Shown: one piece after another, positions 29,039 to 39,111 of the stretch
Position numbering within the stretch: the stretch's first letter is position 1
Layout: each line of letters opens with the position of its first letter
Source: Leishmania donovani
Lineage: Eukaryota; Euglenozoa; Kinetoplastea; Trypanosomatida; Trypanosomatidae
Assembly: GCF_000227135.1 (NCBI RefSeq)
Contig: NC_018253.1
Span: 425,477-489,476 of the forward strand
DNA length: 64,000 nt
Direction of reading: 5' to 3'
The notes under the pieces: generated by a model
Databases searched by the model: none
What the model was told of the DNA's origin: nothing
Seen by the model: only the letters and a program-made list of their open reading frames with translations
Made by a program: the position numbers and the translations under genes

Positions 29039-31048
29039 TCGTTTTGGAACGAACGGGCGAAGGAGTGACGGAGGTCGAGGAGACTGCAGGGGCGGAGGAC
29101 GTGCGCGATGTCGTGTTAACGTTCTGCACTCTCTCTCTCTTCCCCTTTTCCTCCCTTCGAGTTAGCGAAGACAAGGGCCCGCTCACACGCACGGTAGAGT
29201 CGTACGCGCACCCCGAGCATCGACACCTCCGTGTGTTGTTCTTGGTAATCCGGCTTAGACCCTCGACCATAGGTGCCCTGAGTCCTCTTGCCCTCTCGGC
29301 TGTCACCTCTGCCCTCTAGCCGCCCCGCGTCCTCGGAGACTCTTCGGAGACATCACCCCACCACCACACATCGGGTCCGATATCCCCCATCGCTGTAGCG
29401 CACGTCATCCTGGCCCACGACACTGGCCACCTTTACGCACCCCCTCCCCTTCCTCGATCATAGAGACGCACCCTCACTGCACCAACACCCTTCTAAATCT
29501 ACGTGGGCGCCTTCCATCTCTTTCACTTGTGATTTGTCGCGGTCACATGGTTGTCGTCTTGCCCTTCCCCACCCCCTGTCGTTTCCCGCACACGCTGCCG
29601 GCTGCATCCGTTTTTGGTGCCGCATCTCTCTTTTTTTTTTTCGAGGTGCGCGTGGGTGCTGTGTTGCCGCCACCAACGCCACCTCCCACCCACCCCCCTC
29701 GCGTCACCGCCCCTCCTTCTGTCGTCGGCATGCCGATTGGCGTGCCGCTGCTCACCTCTCTTGTGGCGGATCCTTCACAGTGAATTTCTCAATTCGCAGG
29801 TCAATCGTGAGAGAGGGAGAGAAGTGGGGGATGGTTGGGCGAGGCGGTGATGTCAATGGTGGCGGTGGTGCGGTGAAGGCGCGAACGGCATGTGCGGTGC
29901 TGCCCCGCTGTTTTTTTTTTGTTTGTTTGTTTGGTCTGTTCTCTTCACCTCCTCCTTGTGTACCATTTTTCATCTCTCTTTTTTGTATCACTCGTCATCC
30001 TTCACTGTGTTTCCCTCCCTGCGTGTGTGCGAGCGTGCGTGGCACCGCCTAGACTGCAGCAGTCATTCGCCTCGTCTCTCTTGCTCGCCACGCTCGCAGC
30101 ACGTTGCACCACGGGATCACATCATGCGAGTCTCTAGTCTTGTACCGCGAGATGCACCGCCCCTCTGCACCCACCTCCCTTTTTTCTTTCTTCGCGGCTC
30201 GCTGCTCGCCCTCACGCTTGAGTCTTCATACGGAGTGTAACCAGTAACGTCTGCCTGACTGTATGATGTCCCACCCACCCACTCCCACCCCTTCACTTTC
30301 AAGCTGGTGTGCGATGTGGCGCGAGTGTGAGAGAGACTGCTGCGACCGCATGTTCTTCGCGGAAGAGGTAACGGCGCCGCTCAACGGCCCCGTCGTCTTC
30401 TCGCTCCCTACTCCCTCCCCTTGCCTCTCCCCTCGTTCTCTCAAGTGCATTCGCTTGGAATCACGGAGGGTGTTGCTCACCCTCTGCCCACCACTGCGCC
30501 ACCGCTCTCTCTCTTCTCTGTCCATCTTTTTTGTCTCCCCTTCGGGCTGCGGGCGGACAACGCGGTTGGACACACGCACGCACCTATGCGTGTATACGGC
30601 ATTCCTCACGCTTAGTTGCCCGCTCACTTCACGTGCACCGGTAAAAGTTCCGCTAATTGGAGCCTACACCCTCTCCCCCTACACCCCCTCCTCTCTCGCC
30701 GTCATAGATACAAGCCCCCCTTCCACCCATCCACATCATACATACACACTCACACGCACGCGCGCACACGCTACTTCCACGTGCGTGACCAACACATCCC
30801 CCGAGGCCCCGCCACCACCACTTCGCACTCACACACATACACACACATATACATATTACGTAGCGAGAGAAAAGCAGACGCGCACCCCCTCCTCCCGTGT
30901 ACATTGGCCTCCACACCGCAGGCGCTCTAGAGCAAGGGGCTCTCGACCGCGTATCGGGTGCTGCATGCTCCGCACAAAGGGCGAAGGTATGGAAGCACAC
31001 GCAGCGTAGCGGCTACCCGTGCAGACAGACACGACCCACCACATAATA
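29039..31048 (+). other. Intergenic region between the two ligase genes
   Basis: Two kilobases without a supported gene. It has T-runs at about 29629-29641 and 29909-29920, C/T-rich blocks, a CA-rich zone around 30720-30860 and a small upstream frame at 30965-31009. Confidence 0.7.
30669..30707 (+). promoter_or_regulatory. Predicted spliced-leader acceptor for the second ligase
   Basis: A C/T tract ends in CGCCGTCATAG, AG at 30706-30707. An alternative AG lies at 30920-30921. With either, the first ATG in the mRNA is at 30965, a 14-codon upstream frame, not the ligase start at 31049. Confidence 0.45.
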
Positions 31049-32533
31049 ATGTTTCGTCGTGGCTTTCCGCTGCTCTCGACGCTGCCACCAGACACAAGTA
31101 AGCTCTTTGGCGCTAGCCGTCGTCGTACACCGCAGCAGCAGCGCGTCTACAACCAACTGAAAACGACATCTATTCAGGCTGCGTTCCCTCACATCGCCGC
31201 CTGCTGGGTGGGGCCGTGCTGGGGCACCGTTATGCAGACGCCGAGCAATGTATCACCCGTGTGCATGAAGATGGCGGTGTGGCGCTGCTCTCACTGCTTG
31301 CAGGAGTTCGAGATGGTAGTGGGGCACTTTATTGATGGAGGCGGCGTGTGCCCGCATTGCCATAGTCCGCAGAAGAAGCTGGACAACGTGACGGTGCGCA
31401 ACGCGCAAGGGGAACTGGTGACCAAGAAGCCCCAATACGTGAAGGCGCCGCGCATGATTCACTCGAACTACCGTAGCGTGCTCTTCGCCAATCCCCACTG
31501 GGAGTCGCTGAACATTCAGCCCATGCTTGCGCAGCGCTGGGAGCTTGTGGCGGACGAGCTCATGAAGAGCAGCAACGGCGAGAGCGGCACCGCTTCCGAC
31601 AAGCATCTGCTCCTCGCCTCCCCCAAGATCGATGGCATCCGCTGCATGATTGGGTACAACGAGAAGCTTCGCGAGGTACAGTTCTTCTCTCGTGGCGGCA
31701 TCGTCCTCGAGTGCTGCCACGGCCTCGTCCCGCAGCTGCTGCCGCTCTTTGAGAAGGACCCGACGCTCATGCTAGACGGCGAGCTCTTTGCGCCCGAGTG
31801 CAACTTCGAGCAGCTCAACGGGCTTGTACGTCGACTCAACAAGAAGTCCGACCCAAAAATTATGGAGGCGCAGGCGCGCCTGCTAGAGTACTTCGCGTTC
31901 GACATCATGTACAGTGCGCAGCTCTCGTCCGTATCGGCTCCTTTCGACGAGCGCTACATGCTGCTCAAGAAGCTCATCCCCGTGTGCGGCGCGAAGCGGA
32001 TTAGCAACTACGTTCACGACGACACGCGGAAGAAGGTGATCCGCGCTACGCACGGCGGTGTGGCGACAGCGGCAGCGGCAAACGGTCAGGCCGTGAAGAT
32101 CTACCATGTACCTGCCGCGCAGGTGCACCCGAGCGACATGGAGGACGTGCTGAACGAGGCGTGCTCGCAGGGGTTTGAGGGCGTCATGATCCGCCTTCCC
32201 AAGTTCCCCTACGAGCACGGCAAGCGCAGCTTCGGGCTGCTCAAGTACAAGCAGATGCACGACGCTGAGTTTAAGATTGTCGGCTTCGTGCCCGGTGAAG
32301 GCAAGTTCAAGAGCGCTCTTGGCGCCTTCGTCTGCACAACCAAGGACGGCAAACACTTCAACACGCCACCCAAGGTCTCCTGCAAGCACCGCATCGAGCT
32401 GTGGGAGCACCGTAGGGAGTATCTAGGCAAGTACCTGACGGTGCAGTATCAAGAGCTCTCCTCGCAGAACGTGCCGCGCTTCCCTATCGCCAAGGCCATT
32501 CGCGGTAGTGAGGATAAGCGAGATTGGCTGTGA
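31049..32533 (+). CDS. Mitochondrial (kinetoplast) ATP-dependent DNA ligase, LIG k family, copy 2
   Basis: A 494-residue paralogue of the preceding gene, with the same architecture and a more compact form. Motif I is SPKIDGIRC with active lysine K193; then FFSRGGIVLECC, LMLDGELFAP, EGVMIRLP and LLKYKQMHDAEFKIVGF. The OB-fold end is LTVQYQELSSQNVPRFP, finishing in KRDWL exactly like its partner. The N-terminus (MFRRGFPLLSTLPPDTSK) is a likely mitochondrial presequence. A zinc-ribbon-like unit has C80-x2-C83 and C101-x2-C104. The two ligases share motifs throughout, so they arose by tandem duplication. In trypanosomes LIG k proteins act in minicircle replication and repair of kDNA; this one, being shorter and closer to a minimal form, is my weak preference for k-alpha. 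The start follows a short upstream frame. Confidence 0.93.
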   Translation: MFRRGFPLLSTLPPDTSKLFGASRRRTPQQQRVYNQLKTTSIQAAFPHIAACWVGPCWGTVMQTPSNVSPVCMKMAVWRCSHCLQEFEMVVGHFIDGGGVCPHCHSPQKKLDNVTVRNAQGELVTKKPQYVKAPRMIHSNYRSVLFANPHWESLNIQPMLAQRWELVADELMKSSNGESGTASDKHLLLASPKIDGIRCMIGYNEKLREVQFFSRGGIVLECCHGLVPQLLPLFEKDPTLMLDGELFAPECNFEQLNGLVRRLNKKSDPKIMEAQARLLEYFAFDIMYSAQLSSVSAPFDERYMLLKKLIPVCGAKRISNYVHDDTRKKVIRATHGGVATAAAANGQAVKIYHVPAAQVHPSDMEDVLNEACSQGFEGVMIRLPKFPYEHGKRSFGLLKYKQMHDAEFKIVGFVPGEGKFKSALGAFVCTTKDGKHFNTPPKVSCKHRIELWEHRREYLGKYLTVQYQELSSQNVPRFPIAKAIRGSEDKRDWL

Positions 32534-33532
32534 AGAGAAAACAGCTCAGAGAGAGAGACATGCACGCGGGGGTGCTCCATGCAAAACGAAGAAGCACGAG
32601 GCACCACCTACGAGATGCTTGGAGAGATGGACTGAAGGCAGCCCTCTGCATTCGTGGGCAGGCGCCCTGTTCTCCGCCCTCCACCACAGTGGCCACCGCC
32701 ACCTCTCCCGCCATGGCGTGCTCGCGTTTGGTGGTGATGCGGGTCCGTTTTTTTTTTTGTGTGTGTGTGTGTGTGTTTCTTCGGAGGGGCGGGTGGCTGC
32801 CGTGCGCATGCACGGGCATCCTCCGTTTTCATAGAACCTCAATAGTAGCAGCCCCTCAAACATACGCGCACCCTCCCTCCCCCACCCCAATCCACCCCGC
32901 CCGACTCTCTCTCCCTTTTTCGCCGTCACTACTGTTCGCTGTGGCTCCGTGCTCATGTTGCGCATGTGCGTGCGCGCCACACTCCCTTTCGACTGCGGCG
33001 CCGCGACCGCAGCCGTAACGAAGAATCAAAGCGAGGCGAGTGATGAGCACTCTGCAGAGAGCACGCAACCGTGAAGGTGAGAGGGCGCGCATGGGGCTCT
33101 GGCGAGGTCAGCTGCCCCCACGGCGAGCACGTGCGCCTCGCGTTGTCTTTGCTTCTTCTGCGTATCCTTTCCTGCCATGCATGACCCACTGCGGGGTGGA
33201 GCGTCGACACCTCTCTGGAGAGAGAGAGATCTGCGGTGCCCAGCTAGATGAAGATGCTATGGCATATGCGTGCAATGTGAGTGTCTGTGCCTCAGCTGCA
33301 TCTGTGTGGCAGCGGCGAGCTCAAGGTGCTCCTCTAGTTCCCGCATCGCCTCCTCCTCGAAAACCGGCGTTGCAGTGCGTCCCCTCCCGCGTGCACACAC
33401 ACGCCCTCTTTTCCCTCTCTGCTTCGCCGCCGCACACCCCTCTCGCTCGCTCTGCGCTGCTGTGGCCAAGACATACACGTACACACATAGCGCTCAGTGC
33501 ACCCAACCAACCCTCTTATCGCCCCTTCCATA
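32534..33532 (+). other. Intergenic region, no gene seen
   Basis: It has a T-run followed by GT repeats at about 32749-32777, then C/T-rich DNA. No supported gene on either strand. Confidence 0.7.
33402..33470 (+). promoter_or_regulatory. Predicted spliced-leader acceptor
   Basis: C/T-rich tract followed by GCTGTGGCCAAG, AG at 33469-33470. No ATG between it and 33533. Confidence 0.5.
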
Positions 33533-35347
33533 ATGTGGCGCAGCCTCTATCGGCGTGCGCCCGTTCCTAATGATGTCACTGGCCTCCGAGGCGTAGCCGA
33601 TCGCGCTGCCCACGGGTGGCAGAGAAGAACGGCGGCTGTCACTGGCTTGCTAACTACGCAGTCGTCGTCGCGCAGCCATCTTGGTGCACGTCTCCTGTCG
33701 TCATCGGCATCGTCGCTTCGTGCGAACCCTCGCAGATGCATCGGTGCGCCAGGCTCGGCGCCGCACCCCTGCAGCGCCGCTCGCCATCTTTCGTACGTCA
33801 CGAATGCGGCGAACTTTGAAGCAGAGGTGCTGCAGTCGCAGCAAGCCATCTGCCTCATCTACTACATACCGAATAGAAACTGCTCCGCGTACCTGAAAGC
33901 TGCCGAGAAGCTGGTGGATTCGATCAACGCTCAGGCAACAGGGCTGGACGCAGCAGCGTCGACGAGCGGCAGCGGTGGCGGCGCAGCGGAGGTGTCACTG
34001 TCAGAGCTAACCGTGGAGGTGAACGGCACGCAGGTGTCAGAAACCGCTGAGGGCGACGCAGCTCCGTCCACGTTGTCGCCAGCTTCATCTGCTGCGCCAA
34101 CCCAGCGGCCAAACAAGATGGAGTGGTTGAAGCTCTGCACGATCAACGCGGACGAGAACCGCAATTTAGCCTCCGCCTTCTCGGTGGAGCGCGCGAGGCT
34201 GCCGATTACATACTTCGTGATGCAAGGCACCATTGTCGATAAGGTCGTGGGCCACGTCGCTGAGGCGCGACTGAGCAGCATCCTCATCAAGTTCCTCGAG
34301 CACTACCAGAAGGAAATGAACGTGGATCTTCTCGCACGACAGAACAAGTCGAGCAGGACGGGCGGCGCCAGTGCCAGCCCGCTCCCCTCCGCCGCCACAG
34401 CAGACCTTCTCAGTGGCGCCTCGACGGCGTTCTTGCAGGAGAAGATCATGAACGCCCTAGTAGGTGCGGACATGATCCAGCTGCCCGAGGAAGCCGAGAA
34501 ACTCGACGGTCTGCGACGCACGTTGCAGGAAGCAAAGAAAAAGGCGCACGCAGAGCTGCAGGAGTTGCACAAGCAGCTGGGCATGGACGTGCGCCGCCTC
34601 AGCGACGCTGAGATGCAGGCCTACTACTTTAAAGCCCCGCAGTTCTACGCACTCGGTCGGCTTTGTGCGCTCGAGGCGCTTTACCTTGCGCGGTCGCACG
34701 CGACGCTCGGCGATGTGGCGCGCGTCAACGTGGACTGGGCCCGTCATGCAGTGCGCAAAGACTTTGAGGCCATTCAAGGCGACCTCGTGCTGCGGCGGGT
34801 GCTGGCCTTGGTGGATGCGAACCTGGTTCGTGGTGAGCTGCGCACAGCGGCGGTGCTGGCGGCGCAGGATGCGAACCGGCTCTGCAGCGTCCTAGCCGCG
34901 ATGGACACCGACGATGTGCGCGGTGCGCAGCATCGCAACACCCTAAAGGAGATGGAGGCGCTTATCGCGGGGCAGAGCCAGTACTGCCTGGACATGCTGC
35001 GCATCATCGACAACATCGACAGCCGAGCACTCGATGGCAGCGCGTTCCCATCTGCGATCGTAGATCAGCTGTTTGAGCTGCTGAAGAGCAATCTGAAGCT
35101 GAGTCGGACGCATCTCTCGCAGTCATCGCGGACTGCAGAGGCCGATGCGCCGGACGCCGGAGGCGCCGAAGAGAGCATGAAGGTTTTCATGGACGGCAAG
35201 GCGATCGATACGACGGCGAAGCGGGTACTGATGGCGAAGGCACGAGTGCCGCAAGTTCGAACGTTGATCATGTCCCTTCTCCAGCTCTATCCGACGGATC
35301 CGAAGAGCCAAGACGCGCGGTCACGATTGGCTTCCCTCCTTTATTGA
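33533..35347 (+). CDS. CnoX/YbbN-like thioredoxin-fold plus TPR-like protein, probably mitochondrial
   Basis: A 604-residue protein. After an Arg/Ser-rich presequence-like N-terminus (MWRSLYRRAPVPNDV) comes a thioredoxin-fold segment. VTNAANFEAEVLQSQQAICL leads to the position of the redox motif, NRNC with a single cysteine C117. After a 65-residue low-complexity insert, LKLCTINADENRNLASAFSV, LPITYFVMQGTIVDKVVGHV and SSILIKFLEHY complete the fold. The C-terminal half is helical, and its last 40 residues (KARVPQVRTLIMSLLQLYPT and then SRLASLLY) resemble the end of bacterial YbbN/CnoX, a thioredoxin-TPR holdase that hands clients to GroEL. E. coli CnoX likewise lacks the first Cys of CxxC. The likely role is a chaperone or scaffold rather than a disulfide reductase, by inference. 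It is twice the bacterial length. Confidence 0.7.
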   Translation: MWRSLYRRAPVPNDVTGLRGVADRAAHGWQRRTAAVTGLLTTQSSSRSHLGARLLSSSASSLRANPRRCIGAPGSAPHPCSAARHLSYVTNAANFEAEVLQSQQAICLIYYIPNRNCSAYLKAAEKLVDSINAQATGLDAAASTSGSGGGAAEVSLSELTVEVNGTQVSETAEGDAAPSTLSPASSAAPTQRPNKMEWLKLCTINADENRNLASAFSVERARLPITYFVMQGTIVDKVVGHVAEARLSSILIKFLEHYQKEMNVDLLARQNKSSRTGGASASPLPSAATADLLSGASTAFLQEKIMNALVGADMIQLPEEAEKLDGLRRTLQEAKKKAHAELQELHKQLGMDVRRLSDAEMQAYYFKAPQFYALGRLCALEALYLARSHATLGDVARVNVDWARHAVRKDFEAIQGDLVLRRVLALVDANLVRGELRTAAVLAAQDANRLCSVLAAMDTDDVRGAQHRNTLKEMEALIAGQSQYCLDMLRIIDNIDSRALDGSAFPSAIVDQLFELLKSNLKLSRTHLSQSSRTAEADAPDAGGAEESMKVFMDGKAIDTTAKRVLMAKARVPQVRTLIMSLLQLYPTDPKSQDARSRLASLLY

Positions 35348-36393
35348 GGAGAGAGACGCTGCCGTCGCGGGTGGCGAGAGAATCAGTGCGCCCTCACAAG
35401 TGTCACGGCCCGCCGCGTTGAAGTTCGTCGGAGTGCAGATCTACAAAGGGGAGGGGGCGCCTACGTCGTTCGCTCCGACCGTGACGAGACAGCTCTTGCA
35501 GAGACTCTCTCCTCTCTCGCCCTCGCTACCCCTTCCCCTACCACCGCCACCACCATCCCTTCAGCCCCGCGGCGGGCAGGGCATAAACCGGACGAAGAAA
35601 AGCGGATGCACGCAAGGCCCCCTCTCAACCACGTCTGTCTATCCCTCCGTCGCCCTCTCCCTCTCCCTGGGGAGGGCGTGGGTTGGTGTAGGCTTGTGTG
35701 GGAGGGAGTGGGAGGCGGTAGTTATCAAGTTTCTCGGGGAATCGGGACAGTCGCAGCGGCGTCGTTGCTTCTCTTCGGTCTGTCTCCTTGACTTCGTTAG
35801 GCGCACGCGGTTGAAGATGTTCTTCGACGTGCCTGTGTGTGTGTCTGCGTAGGGGCACGTCACGCACGCTGCCGTCGTCCTTGTCGCCGACGTTTTGCTT
35901 CTTTCCCGTGTGAGTACTTCACAGCTGACCCCCACCCCCGCTCTCGAGTCTGAAGTATCGCGTCGCACCCCAATGTCCAAACCCCTCAGTCCGCCCTCCA
36001 CACGCGAAGCGATAAAGAAAAAAGACAACGGATGCATGGATCACAGAGCGCACGCGCACCAAAAGGCGGTGCATGGGCACTGTCGTGTACGTGCCGCGTT
36101 GGCACGACCCAGCCCATCGCTTGCATGCTAGCTCTCCCTCCCTCTCCCCTCTGCCTGCCATTACTCAGACACGGACTCTCTCTCTCATCGTGACACGTAT
36201 GTGCGTATTCCAGCGCTGATCATTTCTCGAGGCCCGAGAGGCACTCGGAGCTGTCAAGGAGAAGGCCGCGACACAACGGAAGCACGGGCGCGAGCAAGTC
36301 GGCTTCGCCGGAAGAGCACAAGGCGAGCAGTGAGAAAAAGAGAAGGACACACCCCAAGCAGCTTCTCGCTCACTGGCACACACACGCGTTGCA
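35348..36393 (+). other. Intergenic region, no gene seen
   Basis: C/T-rich throughout, with no long microsatellite. A tiny upstream frame (ATG 36199, six codons) could lie in the GNL1 leader, depending on the acceptor used. Confidence 0.7.
36131..36168 (+). promoter_or_regulatory. Predicted spliced-leader acceptor for GNL1
   Basis: CTCTCCCTCCCTCTCCCC-type tract ending in CATTACTCAG, AG at 36167-36168. Another AG follows at about 36210. Confidence 0.6.
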
Positions 36394-39111
36394 ATGCCGC
36401 CGTTCAGTGGCAAGAAGAAGAAGGAGCAGCTGCAGGCGAAGCGGCAGCGCAAGCGGGATGAAGAGGAGCGCTCAAAGGTGCGCGACCGAGAGCGGGAGAA
36501 GCTGCGCGAGGAGCTCATGGAGCGCGGCGAGGATGCTTCCGAGGCAGTCCTCGACTCTCTCCTGCGCGAGCGAGCGAATCTGCAGCACTCAGCGCGTGGA
36601 CGCCGCTCGCGGCGGCGCGAAAAAGAGAACGCCGCCGCGCATCGAAAAGCTGTCGGCGGTGACGACGAGGACGACGAATCTGGCAGCGGTGCATCATCGG
36701 ATGGCTCGAACCGCGAAGGTGGAGGCAAGCTGCGGCGCAGCGCACCGTCGACCATGATGTACAGCGCAGACCGTCAGCATGGTGTGCGCAGCATCTTCGT
36801 CAAAGAATCTGCCGCCGTCATTGCCGCCCGCAAGCAGCTGAGCTATCAACCGATTCCGTGCCGCACAACGATGCCGCCAACAGGCATCCCGTTCGGAGAG
36901 TGGTTCACCTTTCCATCCTCTGCGTCCTCAGCCGCGGCAGTGGTGTCGGCAGGCACGAACTCCAAGCGTGGCGGCGCTTGGGACGGCGGAGATGGTGCGC
37001 CAATGTGCGCGGAGGAGAAGCTCGCCCTCATCGCGGCGGAGCAGCGGCGCCGCATGGAGCGCCCGTTGGTGGCGTCGGCCGGGGACGCGCTCGGCGGCGT
37101 GAGTAGCAGCACATTCTTCCCGTTCGCGGTGGAACTGCCCTCGCGAGGCTGGCACGTCGGAGCGGAAGGCAGCGCAGTGGTGGCAGATGCAAGCATAATC
37201 ATGGCCGGTGCTGGTGATGCTTCAACCCAACTGCAGTCGGACCGGCCGAGAGCGGCAGATCCTCAAGCAGCTGGAGGCGACTCCGCCACCCCGGCGTCAG
37301 AAGACGGGCAAGAGGAGGTGGCGTGCGCGGGTCAACGCAGCTCTAGCCATAATGAGGCAAGTGGAGCAGACAGCAACGATGTCGGCGCTTCCGCAGTCCG
37401 CACAGGCGCCGCTGCCGCGAAGGGCCATAATCAAGGCGACGCGCAGTACATCAGAAGCATCGAGAAGAAGCGGTTTTCCCTCTACACGGACTGTGTGGAC
37501 GCTTACCCCTTTCCTGCGGCGCTCGTGGGCCTGGAGGTGAGCTCCTACGAACGGAACGTGGAGGTGTGGCAGCAGCTGTGGCGCACTGTGGAGCTGAGTG
37601 ACATCCTTGTCGTGGTGGCCGATGCGCGGTACCCCATCATACACGCCCACCTCGGTCTTCTCACCTACATAACGAAGGAGCAGCGCAAGCCGTGCGTGTT
37701 TGTGCTGAACAAGGAAGACCTCGTGCCAGCCTCCACGCTCCGGCGCTGGCAGCGGTTCCTGTTTCATTACTTGGATGACTTGGGCTTCTCCGTGGAGCCG
37801 CCAGATGCAGCGGAGCAACCGGAAGAGAAGGATACCGAGTGGTGCAACAGCGACGGTATTGGTCAAGGGGGCTCCGCTAGTGGGCGCATTGTACTGCGCA
37901 CCTTCACCGCTAACCCGCGTCCTGAAACGGCAGGGCAACGCGACGGTGATGTGGACGTGACACGGCGGCAGAAGAACCGCAAGAAGGCGAACGAGCACAT
38001 GTACGAGAAGCTGCGCACTGGCCGGCTAAGCGTGGCGAAGCACCTTGGCGGTGATCAGCGCGGCGCAGCAGATGGCAACGACGACGACGAGAGCGAAGAG
38101 GATGACGACCTCCGTTACGACACCACGGAGATGTTTGTGGGAATGATGGCCGCTCAGCACGCGCTTCAGCAGGACCGCCGCGCCTACAAGGAGCTCGAGG
38201 TGGTAGCTGGCAAGATCACCGAGCTGTTGGCGACATGTCGCCGCTTGGGCACCGCCGCGCGTGCCACGGCGCACGGAGTGAATACCGCAGCGGTGGAGCG
38301 GTCCGATGCGGCCCCGTCGTCCTCACCGGCGTACGCGACGTCGTCGCTGCCGTGTGCGGCGCTGCGTGCCGCACACAAGCACAAGAAAGCGCAGAAGAGA
38401 AATGCGGCTCGTCGCGGCGGCGGAGGCGGTGGGGGTGGTGGCATGTGCGGTACTCTAGCTGGTGACGACTCCGGAAGCGCGAACAGCGACGACGCTGTGG
38501 AGGACCGGGCGCCAGACAGCCCCTCGTACCTTCACATAGGCTTCATTGGCCACCCCAACGTCGGCAAATCATCCCTGCTCAACTGCATTCGCGGCACGAA
38601 GGTGGTCTCGGTGAGTGCCACACCAGGCCACACGAAGCATATGCAGACAATCCCAGTGCCGAGCGAGCACTTGACGTTGGTGGATAGCCCCGGTCTGGCC
38701 CTCCCCGTCTTCGGCGTGCCGCGTCCGCTGCAGGCTGTCCTTGGGACGCACCAGATCGCCCAGACACGCGACCCGCAGACAAGCATCAGCTACCTGGCGG
38801 CGTACCTACCAATCGAGAAGGCGTACGGACTGCAGCGACCCGAGCATGCGCTGCCGGAGGTTGGCTGGAGTTCTTACGAGCTGTGTGAGGCCTACGCAAA
38901 GAAACGCGGCCTCTTCGTGAAGCATGGCAAGGGTGCCCTCGACGTCCACCGTGCGGCCATCGCCCTTCTTCAGGAGGCCTACGAGGGGCGGCTTGCCCTC
39001 TTCTATGCACCACCAGAGTTGAACCTTCTGCAGTCCGCTTGGTATCGCGAGCGTATTCGCCCGCACCTCCTGTTGTCGGTGTTCAAACCCGTTTTTCTCG
39101 CCAGCACGTAG
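36394..39111 (+). CDS. GNL1: GNL1-type circularly permuted GTPase (YlqF/YawG family)
   Basis: A 905-residue GTPase with motifs in permuted order, the hallmark of the YlqF/YawG group: VVADARYPI, then G4 NKEDLVP (N439), then G1 GHPNVGKSS (from G719), a G2-like ATPGHTKH and G3 DSPG (D764). The N-terminus MPPFSGKKKKEQLQAKRQRK closely resembles that of GNL1, a basic segment that in human GNL1 serves nucleolar/nuclear localisation. The post-GTPase region (VFGVPRPLQAVLGTHQIAQ, PEVGWSSYELCEAYAKKRG) also fits GNL1. Relatives act in ribosome assembly and nuclear export, so a role in large-subunit or cytosolic ribosome maturation is inferred. Human GNL1 is 607 residues. Here, low-complexity insertions separate the N-terminus from G4, and another of roughly 270 residues with an acidic patch and a Gly-rich run separates G4 from G1. 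Confidence 0.9.
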   Translation: MPPFSGKKKKEQLQAKRQRKRDEEERSKVRDREREKLREELMERGEDASEAVLDSLLRERANLQHSARGRRSRRREKENAAAHRKAVGGDDEDDESGSGASSDGSNREGGGKLRRSAPSTMMYSADRQHGVRSIFVKESAAVIAARKQLSYQPIPCRTTMPPTGIPFGEWFTFPSSASSAAAVVSAGTNSKRGGAWDGGDGAPMCAEEKLALIAAEQRRRMERPLVASAGDALGGVSSSTFFPFAVELPSRGWHVGAEGSAVVADASIIMAGAGDASTQLQSDRPRAADPQAAGGDSATPASEDGQEEVACAGQRSSSHNEASGADSNDVGASAVRTGAAAAKGHNQGDAQYIRSIEKKRFSLYTDCVDAYPFPAALVGLEVSSYERNVEVWQQLWRTVELSDILVVVADARYPIIHAHLGLLTYITKEQRKPCVFVLNKEDLVPASTLRRWQRFLFHYLDDLGFSVEPPDAAEQPEEKDTEWCNSDGIGQGGSASGRIVLRTFTANPRPETAGQRDGDVDVTRRQKNRKKANEHMYEKLRTGRLSVAKHLGGDQRGAADGNDDDESEEDDDLRYDTTEMFVGMMAAQHALQQDRRAYKELEVVAGKITELLATCRRLGTAARATAHGVNTAAVERSDAAPSSSPAYATSSLPCAALRAAHKHKKAQKRNAARRGGGGGGGGGMCGTLAGDDSGSANSDDAVEDRAPDSPSYLHIGFIGHPNVGKSSLLNCIRGTKVVSVSATPGHTKHMQTIPVPSEHLTLVDSPGLALPVFGVPRPLQAVLGTHQIAQTRDPQTSISYLAAYLPIEKAYGLQRPEHALPEVGWSSYELCEAYAKKRGLFVKHGKGALDVHRAAIALLQEAYEGRLALFYAPPELNLLQSAWYRERIRPHLLLSVFKPVFLAST

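Noticed and set aside
30263..31009. 248-codon + frame before the second ligase
   Set aside because: Ser/Thr/His/Pro-rich translation of C/T- and CA-repeat DNA; no domain.
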